From Phallusia fumigata (taxonomy: Eukaryota > Chordata > Ascidiacea > Phlebobranchia > Ascidiidae): 31,548 nucleotides of DNA. The stretch lies in assembly GCA_008931825.1 (NCBI GenBank), contig QXVZ01019553.1, positions 1 to 31,548 of the forward strand. Reading direction: 5' to 3'. The translations under genes and the position numbers were made by a program. A model generated the notes under the pieces. The model was not told the origin of the DNA and ran no database searches. It worked only from the letters and a program-made list of their open reading frames with translations. The number at the start of each line of letters is the position of its first letter. Positions within the stretch are counted from its first letter, which is position 1. Below are positions 11,072 to 25,800 of the stretch, piece by piece.

Positions 11072-14000
11072 TCATCCATCAGCCGTTGACATGGCACTGT
11101 CATTCTGTTCTGGTGGCGAATCTTCATTGGAATTGGTCGACATTGATTCGCTTGACCGCTGCTTGCTACTTAATGAGTTGTTTTGAACTTTTTTGCGACG
11201 ATGTGCAGGTTGACGCTTTATTTCCTACAAATGTTTGAAATTTTAAACATTTACTTTTATCAAAAAGTCACATGTGTTAAAATATGCATGTCGATAAGCA
11301 ACATTTTTGGCAGAGTTTGTTTGCACAGATTATAAACTGATTTCAACTTTGATAAAAAAAACACTATTAAAAGTCATCAAGCAACCTGATACCAAGCAAA
11401 GGCTTATCAATAGGTTTTGTGCGATTAAACAACCACACTGAACTTTATAAAGGTGGCCACTGTTGTCATTTCCACTTCAAAGTTTTCTGCCAGTAAACAC
11501 AAGTCCTAATTTTTCTGTGGATTTTGAAGGAAAACTGTTGAATTTTGAATTGAATTTCGAGTTGAATTTAATGATTTTGCAGCTCAGAGATTTTTCTTAG
11601 TTTTTGTAATAAGTGTGGCATGTTAATCGTGATCACTTCAGTATAAAGCAAACACAAACAAGAAAAATCTAATGTCTAAAGCAGATTATATTTAACACAA
11701 AATTTTGTTTGTAAAATTTGTAGTGTTCTGTAGGCGACACAGTAAAGTCTTGGGCCTCAGTGGGACTGGATTTGGACCTTCTCTGCTAAACAATTGTTTT
11801 CAATCGCAGGTTTAAAAACATAACTTTAGCCAAACACCAAAAATTGGAAAAACTGTTTTGGTAATTTTTCAATGAAAAGGGACACTGACTCATAAACATT
11901 CAAAGTCACTAAGCACACAAAAAATTCTAATTTCTTGTAACAGGTTCCTAATTTTATTTCACCATAAAGGCCATAAGTTTTGTAAAGTTTTAAAAACAAT
12001 TCCACGTCCAGCAGGTGACTTGAGGCACTAAACTGAATAGGACCACAAATCATGTTAGTTTGTTTCAAAAAAGAACAGTTTAAATTGCAAAACTATATCA
12101 TTTATGTTGAAAAAACTGCCACTGTGTGCATACCTGAGGAAGTAATTTCATCTAGAGGGGGTTAAAGTTATTTAATTTTAGTCCAAGCAACTTAATGAAC
12201 ACAAATACACCAAACTATAAAGTACCTTGGATTTTCGTTCCTCTCGGACAACATTCGTCAAATCTTCCTAATAATTAATCCAACATATTACCAACAGGCT
12301 TTTATAAACAATTTTTCATGCAACAAGTTTTAAAAAAAGCCCAAAAAATGATGTGTTAAGTGCAAGTGGCCATGCAACTACTGCTGGTGTGTTTGTGACA
12401 AATAAAAATTGCAGAAAAAAAAATCGGAAAAAATATACAGAACCTTCAAAGAAGTGACTAATTTTTTCTGCATAATCAGAGTTTGGGAAAATACAGAAGT
12501 ACAATTCCCAACCACATGATAATGCAAATGTTTTTGTTATAAGTGATGGTCTAATAGTTTTGCATTGTGATGATAATGGAATGAGAATTTACCCCACAAA
12601 CACAATTATAAAGATGGCATGGGCAAAAAAAGTGCAGCATATTCAAAAATGCAGCAGCTTTAGGTGATATAAGCCGTGCAAAACAGTAACAGTCAATAAC
12701 CTTGACAGACACATATGCCTAATTAAAACAAACAAACCAAAGGGTGAAACAAACAGATAAAAATGAAACCTAATAAAACTTAAAAGGAAAAAATCAGACG
12801 TAATATTTCATCTCTTGACACAACCAGACAGAACTTCACAATTTATAATGACAAAACTATACAATAAAGCTCATTTAAAACTCAGTATTTAGACAAGGCA
12901 TGACTAATTTACAGGAGCGTTTCATGAAAGTGGTATGCAAGCAACTGTTTTTGCCTGTTAAAGTTATTTAATCAGCCATTTTTGTAATATGTTGGTGTCA
13001 TTTTTTGAATTTATTGATATTACTGTTGTCTATTTGTAGTTCAGCAGAACCATTCTGAGAGTAAGTATTGTGCAGACACTGTATGAACTGAGAAATGAAA
13101 CGTGAGTGCACTAAGTTTGGAAATCACCGACCTACAGCCTACAGGCCTTATGCATAGTATGGATTGCTGGATGATGGCAATTTGTATGTTTTTTATAAAT
13201 GCATAAAGGTTTTATTCAGCTTTTAAAGAACTTAAAGTTAAGTTCTAGAGGCTTTACAAAACAAGTTTGTAGCTAATTGTACCTGTTGCACACTTTGCAC
13301 CTGTTTTTTTATAATATAAAGGATATTTTGGGCTATATGTTGTAAGAGAACCCTTAGCGATTGAGCAAACTCTCATACAATTGCACAACTTGTTTGGATG
13401 CTCACTTAAACCTATCACAACATAAACAGGACCCACTTAATTCCATTTACAGGCTCTCCCTCCTACTCAAAGTATTGTGTCCCCGCTAAATGACTACACA
13501 ACAAGAACCTAGCTGGGTAGAGGGCAAATGTTATGAGATTTGGAATTTCATTTGAAACTCTAGATGCTTTTCTTTCATTGTTTGTCCACAACAAAAATTG
13601 ACAGAATTGCATGGTTTACTCTGTTATGTGGAGCTTACATTGCAATGTAGTTTGTCAGGTTAAAAATGACTGTAAGGTTAAAAATGACTGTGTTTCATGA
13701 CTGTAATATCTCTATGTATTTACTATTTAAAGTGATCACAGATTGTTCCACAACGACGTCTATGCATCATATTGTTGGTACTTTCTCTTTTTTAAATTTA
13801 GTTTCCTTGTTTGATTAGTATGCCTGGTATGGCCTGCAGACTGTACCGAACTACTCATTTATGGGCATTTTCTACATGTCCTATTTGTCATACTAATTTG
13901 TAATTATGCACAGCATCTGACACTGATGACTTTTCATGCAAATGTGAAAAAACCCTCACAAGGTTTTGGCAAATAAAATGACCCACATGCAATAAAGCTG

Positions 14001-17000
14001 GTGATTTCATGCAAACGTAATGATGCCAACAAACAAACCTTCAAATAATATTCCATGCTGTACAGTCTGATACGCTTTTGATAAAAAAAGTAAACCAGGT
14101 TACTGCCGATGCTTTAATGTCACTAAATAGCGGCCAATTTAGACTTTATGGAAGTGACAATGATACTGAGTTCAATTTTATCTTGGTTGTGAAACCAACA
14201 CTTCAGTATTTTAGGTTTTAACAAACAAAAACATGTTGTAAACCAGCAATTTTGAAATTTTTGGAAATACAGCATCTTTAGCTGTAAACTAGTGACATTA
14301 AAACATGGTCAGAAAGGCAGGATCTACAACTACAGGTCAACATACCCTATTTTGCCTGTGTTTTAGAACAGAAAATAGCTGTCCTGTTTGTAGGTGGCGC
14401 CCTTGAACCAAGTTGTTTAAAAAGCTTTGTTGGGATGGTACCAGAATTAAATTAAAATAAAATTTACCTTTGCCTAATGGCCTCCCAAATGACAGATCTA
14501 TGTAAGGTTAAGTGTGATTAAATTGTAAAATTGTAACAATTTAAAAATGAGTGTTTTTATTTTTCCCCCAACAGACAAAAACTTCAGTTAAGCAAAATAA
14601 TTTCCCGGGTAATATTTGAATTTCAACTACCAAGTTAACAGAGTCGAATATTTGCTATGCTCGAAAATTATCGAGACACCAATCAACTTTTTTCCAATGC
14701 TTATACACAGACAAAGCAAAGCCTGAGCTAGAAATACATTAGGGTAGTGTATATAGTGCAACAAAACACCCTTTGTTTCCAATTCAACTCACAGAAGGGC
14801 CCATTGCCTATTTTGATGTCATAAAATACAGTTTAGTGGGGTTATAAGTTGTCGTAAAGTGGGCTATTTCAATTTGTGTGCAGGGATTGGTAAGTAGCTG
14901 TATCTTCATTAACATACCAAGGAAGCGGGAACAGTTGACCTAAAGTTGTAGATCCTCAAAACAATGAAACATAACAAAAGTTTTGATATTTACATTTTGT
15001 GCCTGATGATTCAGTCCATCCTTGTCATGGGGGCCATAGTTCGGGGCCAACGGTATTTCCGGAAACACGTTTTTGATGCCATTGAGGTTGATTCCCATAT
15101 CCGGCTGTGTGTACATTTCCGACTGTTTGTAAAACTGAAACATATAAAACATTTACCCGTTGCTGTTGAAGTTTCAAAATGTTTAAAAGTTTTCACACAG
15201 TATATTGATAATTATAATCAAACACGGTGTATCAGTTCTTGACACAATATGTAATGTATTGTTTTTGCACAGAAAAACACACTGCAAGAATTTGTTTCTA
15301 TCTTTAAGGAAGACAAAAGAAACATTGGCACTGACAATGTTCCTGAAATATTTGCATTAGGTGTTTGTAAATATTTTATTGAATAAAGTTTTTTTCCAAA
15401 ACACCAAATAAGTAAGCCTGCATAAGGTTAAACAGATAGTTTAAAAAATGCTAAAGTCCACACAAACTATTCACAAGTCAACAGTTTCACACAGTGAATA
15501 AAAACATGCCATGCAGGTTCTTTAATAATTGAAATCGGCAAAAAATAACAGAAAGGAAATATAAATATAAAGGAAAAATTGATTTTGGTGATTATTTGAC
15601 AATTGTTTCTCAAACTTGACAGGTAAAAACTTTTCCAACACACAGAGCAAACTAAAAAAAACAAATCCTTTAAAACTTGTTCTGTTGTAAATCAACGCTG
15701 TTTAAGAAACTTTTAAGCAAGAAAACCTCGGCTTGTTGCATAGTATATGGCAATTCAGTTGGAAAGGCTGACACAATTAAAACTCATAATTTTAGTACAT
15801 TAAGTTGCAGGATCAAATTGCTTTCCCCGTATAGTAAGGATATTAGTATGGAAATTATTCGCTGTAGTTTTTAAAAATATCTTTTTTTGGTCAAAAATAT
15901 TTGGTGAAAAACAGTAAGATATGAAGATGATGAGTCATGCACAAAATGATGAGACAGGGAAATAACAGGCTTGTCCCAAAAAAACACAAACCTTGTCATA
16001 GTACTTAGTTCTATGCGTTCGCTTTCGAAATCCGCGATCTGACGCCTCATCCTACAAAGGTGCAAATAATAATAGAAATCACAAAATATACCAAACCAAA
16101 GCCAAAAATAAAGAAATTCTGTGAATATTAGTTGTAAGGTTTTCAGAAAAAACTAAACAAAAAATATAGAATCCAAAAATAAAGTGCTTTTCAAGCATGG
16201 GTATGGTTTTGTAAAAATTTACACATTTACTGTTTTGTACGCAGAGGAACAGCTGAAATAGACAAATGTTCACTTTCATGCATAGCTGAAAAACAGGACT
16301 TTTCTTGTTTTGTTGCGTTTAAATGTCGAGGCAGCATTGTTAAAATGAGTTGTTGTCAGAAAATTAGTCAAGTCATTGTCATTTAAAGCCACAAAATGGT
16401 GGCAAATTTAACACACAGGAAGCCCACCCACCCACACAATTAACCATGCGTATGTGGTTTAGTGGGGTGATGCTGGAATATAAGGGTCTGGTGATGCATT
16501 CGGGACAGCAATCTCCAATTTGGAATCAGCTAAAATTAACAATGCCTTTTTTAACCCGACACTATCAAATATAGATTTGACAGAAAAAAAAATTTTTTTT
16601 CTTTGGTTCCTGAAAAAACAAGCTAGATTTCCAAAATAAGTTTTTATGATCAGGTGACTTATGCCGTAATCTGACCTAATATTATCAAAACAAAAGTGGG
16701 TCCAGTTAGGGGAAAAATTATCCAATTTGTAGTTCCCAGGAGCTAGAGGAGGGGCAACTCTATGGATTATGTGACAACAGGAAACTGATGATTCACCATA
16801 ATGACTCGAACTATCATCTCCACTAATTTTAACCCATCAAAACAATCTCCACAAAGTTAAAAGAAAAAAGAGGATTAAAAACTATGTAAATCAGAGGATT
16901 TCCAGAATAACCCAAGTGTTTAAGCTGTTTGTGTGACACTTTGCTCGGTGAAAAAACCCCAAATGACCTGATACATAATGTCCATTTATTTGATTCATTA

Positions 17001-19858
17001 GTCTGTGACACACCCACTTTCCATGCTTTGTCATGGGTAAAGAAGCCAGTTTCACCTGTGACACAGCATGCAACATCGGCAATATGGATGTAGAAATGGT
17101 CATGCTATATTACATGAAACCCAACAATAAAAACACAACCAATCCATATTGTTAAAAACGATGAACCCAACATGAAAAGTATCCCTCAAATGTATTGTAT
17201 TTTGCAATTTTTCATTCTCTGACAACATTGACAACATGTAACTGGGGAAACTAGAATATTTATTAAATTAACTTACATAGGTCAGGATTAATTTTACTTT
17301 GGTTGCACCCCAAATCCATTTTAGACATTTTTTTGAATGTCTGTTTTTTATTTTTGATCTAGATTAGTGTTTTCCCATGTACTGGTAACGACCAAAAAAA
17401 TTGGTCACTAAAAATTTTTTCTTTTTTGTCGAAATGTTGTAAAAAGTTAGAAATTTGTATTGTTGCACACACTATTAAGTATTGACCAAGACGATTATTA
17501 GCGGGATTTATGCATATCACCCAGGTTATTTACATCACGGTCAGCAATTGTTATTTTGTTAGAAACAAAACCAGTGTTTAGGGATCTATATGGTTTGTCA
17601 CATTTTGAAAAATAAAACAATAGAAGTATTTCAGTCTTGATGAAAAAGGTTGTGAACCCTTGTCTTGATTACCAAGCGAATTTCCATGGTTTGCTGCACA
17701 CTACTGATTTATAATTATGTTGTAAAAATATTTGTTAAAAAATGCTAGCAAAATAATGTTCATGCAATACAACCAAAGCTGAAAACCAAAACATTGTCTA
17801 GCTTTTAAGTTTTACAGTAATTTGGGATTTATTTATTTTATGCTAGTGATAGCCCTACTGGAAAAATCAAATATGATTGTGAAGTCAAAAAAAATATTTC
17901 AATCAAACTAAAATTGGTAAAATACAAAATGAAGAATGTCCAGAGGACATGTTCTAACACTAACGCAAGCACAAGAAAACACTATTGAAACACACAAACG
18001 AACAATGCTAACATTACAAAATAACACCCCAAACCAATTTTGCAAAAATTCTGTGTCATTCTTAATGTTATTGGCCAGTAAAAAAAATTATCAAACAAGA
18101 TTTTAATTAAAAGATTCCAGCTATAAAATGGTAATATTAGAACAAATTTGGACTTCAATGTGTTAAAACCTGATCTTTCATTTTAATTACACATCGATTA
18201 AAACAGATTATAGACCCAACTCAAATATGTAAATATTTTTGTTCAAATCATTTGCACAAACCACTGCATGTTTTTTTAAGTAAAGAAACTTACCGAATCT
18301 GTTTGGGCTGTGGGAGTACTTGACGCAGCTAAAAAAATGTTGTTTTTTACAAGAAACAGATTTTAGTTTAAAAAATTAGGGTATTTTGAAATAATTTTAC
18401 ATTTTTATTTANTGTTAAAAACGATGAACCCAACATGAAAAGTATCCCTCATATATATTGTATTTTGCAATTTTTCATTCTCTGACAACATTGCCATGTA
18501 ACTGGGGAAACTCGAATATTTATTAAATTAACTTATGTCGGTCAGGATTAATTTTACTTTGGTTGTACACTAAATCCATTTTAGATATTTTTTTGAATGT
18601 CTGTTTTTAATTTTTAATCTAGATCAGTGTTTTCCCATGTACTGGTTACGACCAAAAAAATTGGCAGCTAAAAAATTTTTCTTTTTTGTCAAAACGTTGG
18701 AAAATGTTAGAAATTTGTATTGTTGCACTCACTATAAAGTATTGAACAAGACGGTTATTAGCGGGATTTATGCATATCACCCAGGTTATTTACATCACGG
18801 TCAGCAATTGTTATTTTGTTAGAAACAAAACCAGTGTTTAGGGATCTATATGGTTTGTCACATTTTGAAAAATAAAACAATAGAAGTATTTCAGTCTTGA
18901 TGAAAAAGGTTGTGAACCCTTGTCTTGATTACCAAGCGAATTTCCATGGTTTGCTGCACACTACTGATTTATAATTATGTTGTAAAAATATTTGTTAAAA
19001 AATGCTAGCAAAATAATGTTCATGCAATACAACCAAAGCTGAAAACCAAAACATTGTCTAGCTTTTAAGTTTTACAGTAATTTGGGATTTATTTATTTTA
19101 TGCTAGTGATAGCCCTACTGGAAAAATCAAATATGATTGTGAAGTCAAAAAAAATATTTCAATCAAACTAAAATTGGTAAAATACAAAATGAAGAATGTC
19201 CAGAGGACATGTTCTAAAACTAACGCAAGCACAAGAAAACGCTATTGAACCACACAAATGAACAACGCTAACATTACAAAATAACACCCCAAACCAATTT
19301 TGCAAAAATTCCGTGTCATTCTTAATGTTATTGGCCAGTACAAAAAATTATCAAACAAGATTTTAATTAAAAGATTCCAGCTATAAACTGGTAATATTAG
19401 AACAAATTTGGATTTCAATGTCTTAAAACCTGATCTTTCATTTTAATTGCACATCGGTTTAAAACAGATTATATACCCAACTCAAATGTGTAAATATTTT
19501 TGTTCAAATCATTTGCACAAACCACTGGATGTTTTTTTTGTTTTACAGGTAAAGAAACTTACCGAATCTGTTTGGGCTGTGGGAGTACTTGACGCAGCTA
19601 AAAAAATGTTTTTTTTACAAAAAACAGATTTTACTCTAAAAAATTAGGGTATTTTGAAATAATTTTACATTTTTATTTATGCTCATTTTTTAACATTTAT
19701 GAAAGTGTTTTCTAAATTAACTTTCATCAACAAAACTGATAACAGGAAAAAACTTACATTTGCATCAAATTTAAAACATTTTTTATTTTGAAAAATTACT
19801 TACTGCTTGTTCCGATCGAGTTGGTCTGTGGCTTGTAAGTGTTTGGCCAAGAGCAACC
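11072..19858 (-). CDS. C-terminal tail exons 9-13 of the CARD9-like gene
   Basis: Small exons encode residues about 439-585: a Pro/Thr/Ser linker (TYKPQTNSIGTS, then ASSTPTAQTDS), a basic block (RGFRKRTHRTKYYDK), a segment with MGINLNGIKNVFPEIPLAP, and a final exon with RRKK followed by an acidic Ser-rich end (NSNEDSPPEQNDSAMSTADG). A basic stretch followed by an acidic or Ser-rich end is also how human CARD9 finishes. No PDZ or MAGUK signature is present. Exon 13 is separated by 11225-14993; extra exons in that intron cannot be ruled out. Confidence 0.75.
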
Positions 19859-22800
19859 CTAAGAATAGAAAATATTGAGTGAGTTTTTTCAAAATGTTTT
19901 CCAAGTTTTACTGCAAATCCTCGGATAAACGTATCTTTAGAACAAGTTCTAAATTTAAACCTATTTCACTTTTTGTTAAAAAAAATAAAGTGAAGACAAA
20001 TAAATGTATAAATTTGTTTTGTTCTTGCCTCAAAATGTCAAAAAATTGACGGACAATAATCATGCATAAAGTTTGGAAAAATGTGGAAATGAAATAGTTA
20101 AACAGCATGTACCACAGAAAAAAAAATGAAAACAATTTTTGATCAATAAGATATATTTTATAAGGGCAAATCTTATTTTATCGTTCCTGAAGTCATTATA
20201 TATCACACAAAAATCTAATAATGTAAAATATTAATCTAATAATGCAATCTGACACAAAAACCACCACTACAAAACATGGTTGTTGGTTTGTTTAAAAAAA
20301 AATTTTGTCACACATTCCAACCAGGTCGAAAACAGAGTATTTGGATTTTCTTGTCAAATTTCAAAAAGGACCGACCTCAGGCAAAACGAAAATAGTTTGT
20401 TATTTTTATGGCACACTGTCAATATGTAACAATGTATTTCTGGGAATACCTTTAATGAGGAGTTTGGTTTCATATTTTATTTGTATTAGTTGTTTTACAC
20501 AGATTTAAGAGTTGAACATTTTTCTGTTTCAAATCAGACAGATGTTTGGGTATTTTCATTTATAAAACACTCAGTACTTCATCAAAAATACATTAGGGCA
20601 TTGAAATATGTAATCACTTTATCATTTATAAATTAACAGAAAGGCAAAAACTGGTGCAAGCCAAATTCATTGCAGCTTTAACTTCAGTGTCAAGTTTGAA
20701 GTCACAGCTGGTAAAGTTACATACAAAAAATCTAACCTCAAATCAAGAACTTATTTATCCAAATTAGCTCTGTTACAACAATTATGGCTGCAAGAATTTT
20801 TTGACAAGTGATAAAGAGCAAACCAGCACAGCTGGTGGTAATATATAATATGTAATCTGTATTTCAGATGTTATGAATCAATGCAATGGTTAAATGCAAA
20901 AAGCTTGCTTAAATTTTGCAATTAAATGGTTTCGTCCACACCACAACGCAATACATACATGATTCTTAGTGCTCTACGATCAATATATATCTAAAACAAC
21001 GTCCAGATGGTTGTGTTCTATTTTTAATGATCCGAAAGATTATTGGCTTGTTTCATGAGGCGTTTATTTGTATTCCGCTGTCATAAAATGGCCACTTGAA
21101 CCCTGAAATTTGTTTTGGATTTCATAATGGTTCTTGGTTAAACATGAAGTGTTGCTGTTTTGATTTCCAGAATAAAATAATTTGAGCCACAAAAAAGATA
21201 TAAAATGAAACAACTCCACAACCAACCTCAGCAACTCTATGCTGGTCTCTTAATATCGCTTTCACTGACAGAATTTCTCTTTCCTTTTCGAGCAACGTTT
21301 GTGTTTGTTGGTCAAACCGCTCCTCCAACTGTCGAATTTGAGTGCGATATTGTGCTTTTTCTTGCATGCAGGCTTTTGCGAAGCCCTGTGCTTCATTTCT
21401 CTCTTTCATCACCTGGCAAAGCAAATAGTTTCAAAAGTTAGATTTGTTGTCAGTATTTTAATCTTATTTAAAGAAATTAAACCCCAATTTGGATCCTTTT
21501 TTGGCATGACAAATTCAGATTGGTTGCTTTAAGCCAAAGCTAGCTTTGAATCAATAATTACAAATTAAAAAGCCCAAAATTACCTAGTATGTTGACAAAA
21601 TATCAACAGTCAACTTTTACAGCAAAAATTAAAAGCTGAACAGCAACACTTTCAACAAACAAGAGTTATTTTCTGGACATTTTTTCACTGAAACATAGTT
21701 GACATTAGGGTAAAAACCCAAATCCCAAGTACATTCCGAAAAATCAGGTTTCAGTTTCACTTCAGAAAAAGTTGGGTAATTTTAGCAAATTCCATGCATT
21801 TTTTTTCTTATTCTAGTCCATGTCCATACCACAAGCCAAAAAATCATGACCTTTGTAATTATATTTTTAGCCCAAACTTTACCAAAATTTTTTTTTACAA
21901 ACCATAGTATGTTTTTATTTAACTATATTTAGCAACAAATTTATGATTTTAAGGTCAATCTAAATTGTTTATTGGGTAAAAAGATCAAACACAGAAACAG
22001 TTTCATTTTTCACTCATGAATGGTTTAAAGGTTTTGGACACAATACAACTAAAATGAAATATTTGTACAAAATTGTTCCATTTTTTTGGTCAAAAATAGT
22101 GCAGACGTTGTACAAAATCAGCTGGTTTTTAGCATAGTTGGTCAAATTCTCAAGGGAAATTACATTTTGTAGATATTCTTTTAACAGAACAAGATTTTGT
22201 CATTAATACAACACATACTATAAACCACGTACTTATATAGTTTAAATTATAGGTAAATTGCTACAAAAACAGAGTCATGTGATGTATTACCATATGCCCG
22301 TAACATAACCAACCCTTGCAAATGACATTACTCAAATATAATACTATAAGTAAACCACCATACACACTCAGTATTTCAAAGAATACAAATAGCCACGAGA
22401 TTATATATATCACATTTCCGTTCGGCTGACATGTGACATTTTCTACACTTCCTTTGACACAGACGACTGCCTCCTAGAAGGGTTAATATGATCCCGTCTA
22501 TAAGGGTCTGAATTTCCAATTAAATTTGGTGCAAAATTGGACTATGGTGGTACTTAAAGAAGACCTGCTGACCCTGGAAATCTACACTGCGGATTCTTGC
22601 AAACAACAAAACAGTACAACAAATTGTGCAACAATTGGGGCAATTTGAAATAATTAAAATGCAAATAATGATTTCAACTTTTCTTTTTTTTCTTTTAAAT
22701 ATTTGGAAATTCCACATCACTGCCAATAGCCATCAATAATAGTATTAACAAGATAAGTATGTGAGTGACTATTGTCTTGGATAGTTTGCCACCTTAACTT

Positions 22801-25800
22801 TCTTCATAAAAAAATAAATTGCATTCATTTTTCTTGTTTTTCTTTTTACCATGTTTGCACAATTTATAAGTTTTACAAAACATATCCCACCATTTCTCGT
22901 TCCTTCTCTACTTCTTGCAGTTGCTGCCACACTGTGTCTCTCCTCATCTTGTACATGTCACAGTCACTTCGAAGAACTGAGCACGTTAGGTCGAGCTGCT
23001 CTTTTTCATCCAAGTACTGATAACAACAGAAATTCATTAAAAGATAAAAAAATATCAGAATACCAAAAAAGAAATCCAATCATTTTTTAAATTAGTTTTT
23101 CATTTGAACACAGTTCACTTTTCGAAAGGCATGTTGCTTTGGCTAGAAAAACAATTTATAATTGGCCCTTTGTTCAAACAATGAGATGGAAAGTTACCAA
23201 ACCTATTTTTACAATTTTCAATATATTGTAAATATATGGTTTAACATAAATTGCTAAAGCGGTAAAAAAACTGAAAAAATTAAAACAGTTTATGTTAAAA
23301 GTTTGAGTTTTGATAGTAAAGTACAGTTTACCTTATCTCGTGCACTTTCAGCATTCGCACAATCTTCTCGTAGTTTGTTGAGATTATCCAAAGCTTCCGC
23401 ATACATTTCGATGGCCTCATCTTTGTCACGCTTCAATATCTGAATTCTCATGTCATTGTCTTCATCACGATACTAAACAAAAACAGGATGTCGAGATTGG
23501 CTGTTCAAATTCACTCCGACCTCATAACTAATTAAATAAAAGTTAAATAACCTAAGGAAAAAAGGTTGCCATGGCAAATTCATGCCAAAATTGAAAAAAA
23601 TTACTTGACACATCACTGTTTATTTCTCAAGGTTTATTCCCCAAGAAGTGTCAGTTTAGCTCTGAATCCGTGTGTTTGTTGGAGGTCATGAGGTGAACTT
23701 TTCCAAGTTCGGTGGTAAAACAACATGATGCTTACGTAATGCCAAATAAATGGAGTAGAATACAAAATGCCTGAGCTTTCTTCTGGCGGAAGTGGAAGTG
23801 AGGACAAAACAGAACAATGCTGTACCGGTCTTTATCCATGCCAAATTTTTTGTCACTTATTTATAACTTCAGGAAATTTACATTCTTTACATTGTTAATG
23901 GCTTGTACTGCATGAGAAATGAAGAGCGAAACCTGGTGAGTCACAAGTTTCTAAAAATAACCTAAATTCTACCCTACCCCCCCAACGTTGATCCATAAAC
24001 ATTATATTTAGCTGTGATACATCTTCCATGTTGAAGTGTTTTTAATACAGTGGGAAGGCAGAAATGGCTCAAAGCTGCAGCAGTCAACCAAACCTCAGTA
24101 TTGTAAACAGGTTTATATGTACATGTCACATATCAATGGTTTTGTGGCATTGGTGTGTATACCAAAATTATTTTGTGTAAGTAATGTTTAACATAACTTA
24201 TATTAGATCACCACAACCAATTTAATCCATTTGCTTATCAAGTGAACTGTCGATCAAATTAAGACACTCTTGAGGCATGTGAGACAAAAAATTTGCCAAC
24301 CCCTGATCCACAGGCATATCAGGCCTCGCTGACTGTGGATGAACAATGAAGTTTTAAGAACTTAACATGAGCCAAGTCCCATGCAGATCTGTGCTAAGGC
24401 TAATTCCACTTGGCCCTGGTGAAGTCTGTAACTGCAGTTACAGACAAGCTTGTAAATGCCAAAACCAGTCAGAAAAAAAGCAAATAGTTCTGGCTTTGAA
24501 AGTTTAGGACATGTCTGCAATAAAATACAGCAAATTGGGGTGAATAGAAATCTTACACTTTGACTGTTGGCTTGGGCAAGTTTCAGCTTCAGTTCGTCAA
24601 TTTCTTTCTTCATTTCCATAATATCCCTGTCACTTGGGCTGCATTGCAACCGATTTCGAAGTCGCACCGATTGGTTTCGTTCCAAAGCCACACAACTTTC
24701 CAACTGAAAAAAACAAATTGAAAACGGACCCAAAAAATTAAACAGTTTTTACGTCGTTCAAACAAAGAACAGTTTTGTTTATTTTTTTAATACCTGTTTA
24801 TTATTGACTGTATATTTTTAAAATACATATCATTGGATGTTGACTTGTGTGCTCATTATCAAGAAACAGTTTGAATATAAATGCTTATATGACTGTTTAC
24901 TTTAACAATAATTGAGGTATTGTTTTTCACTGAAGGGTTGCACCTTCCATGCAGCCCACATAAGGTCTGCATGTGACTTGCGGCACACATGCAATTTGCA
25001 TTGACTTCCTGATATAGTTCATTACACGCTAAAGACCCCCAACCAAAATTGTTGAGCTTTCACTCTGACATCACAGAGCGTTTTATGACTTCATAGTCGT
25101 GCTGTAGATTGTGATTTTCAAAACCATGCATTGCATCATGGTGAGTTGGGTCTGTGTAGCTTACATGCTGCAGTGCATAACTTTCTACTTGACTCTACTA
25201 TTAACCAGTTCAATAACATGCAGTACATTTTGGTTTTAATGTTTCATGTTTATGTAGCAAATTATTAACAGCACTTGGGTTGTGATAGTTTCACATTGCA
25301 TTTATTAGTTAAATCTTTGGGTAAAAAACTTTATCAAAGGTGACTTACAGTTACCCAGTAATTTTAAAAAAGCTTTAGTACAGTAAACTAACAACCATCT
25401 AATAAATTAAGAGAAATTTATTTGTATGTACTCTTTAAAATTTCATCATAGTGGTTTTTAGAATATGTTATGCTAAAATTTATTTGTTATCACTTCTCTA
25501 ACTTTGACTCATAATGGTACACAGTATTTCCTTTTAAATAAGTAAATACAGAGGTCTTCGGATAAAATTAAATAACTGCCCACCTTTTGTAAATCAACTG
25601 TTAATTTGTCATTATCATTCTTCAGTTTCATGTTAGTATCCCGAAGTTTCGAGTTCTCCCCATTTGTGTCAATCATTCTCATGCAAACTGTGTAGTTTTC
25701 CGTCTTCAAGCGATCCACCTCTTGCCGCAGTGTGGCCATTTCACTGTCGATGTTGTCATAGCGATCAACTCTAAAAAAACATGCCATTTGGTAGGTGTGT

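Noticed and set aside
23767-23898. Short plus-strand frame starting MPELSSGGSGSEDK in intron 5
   Set aside because: Only 43 codons, antisense inside an intron, with no domain. More likely repeat-derived or chance.
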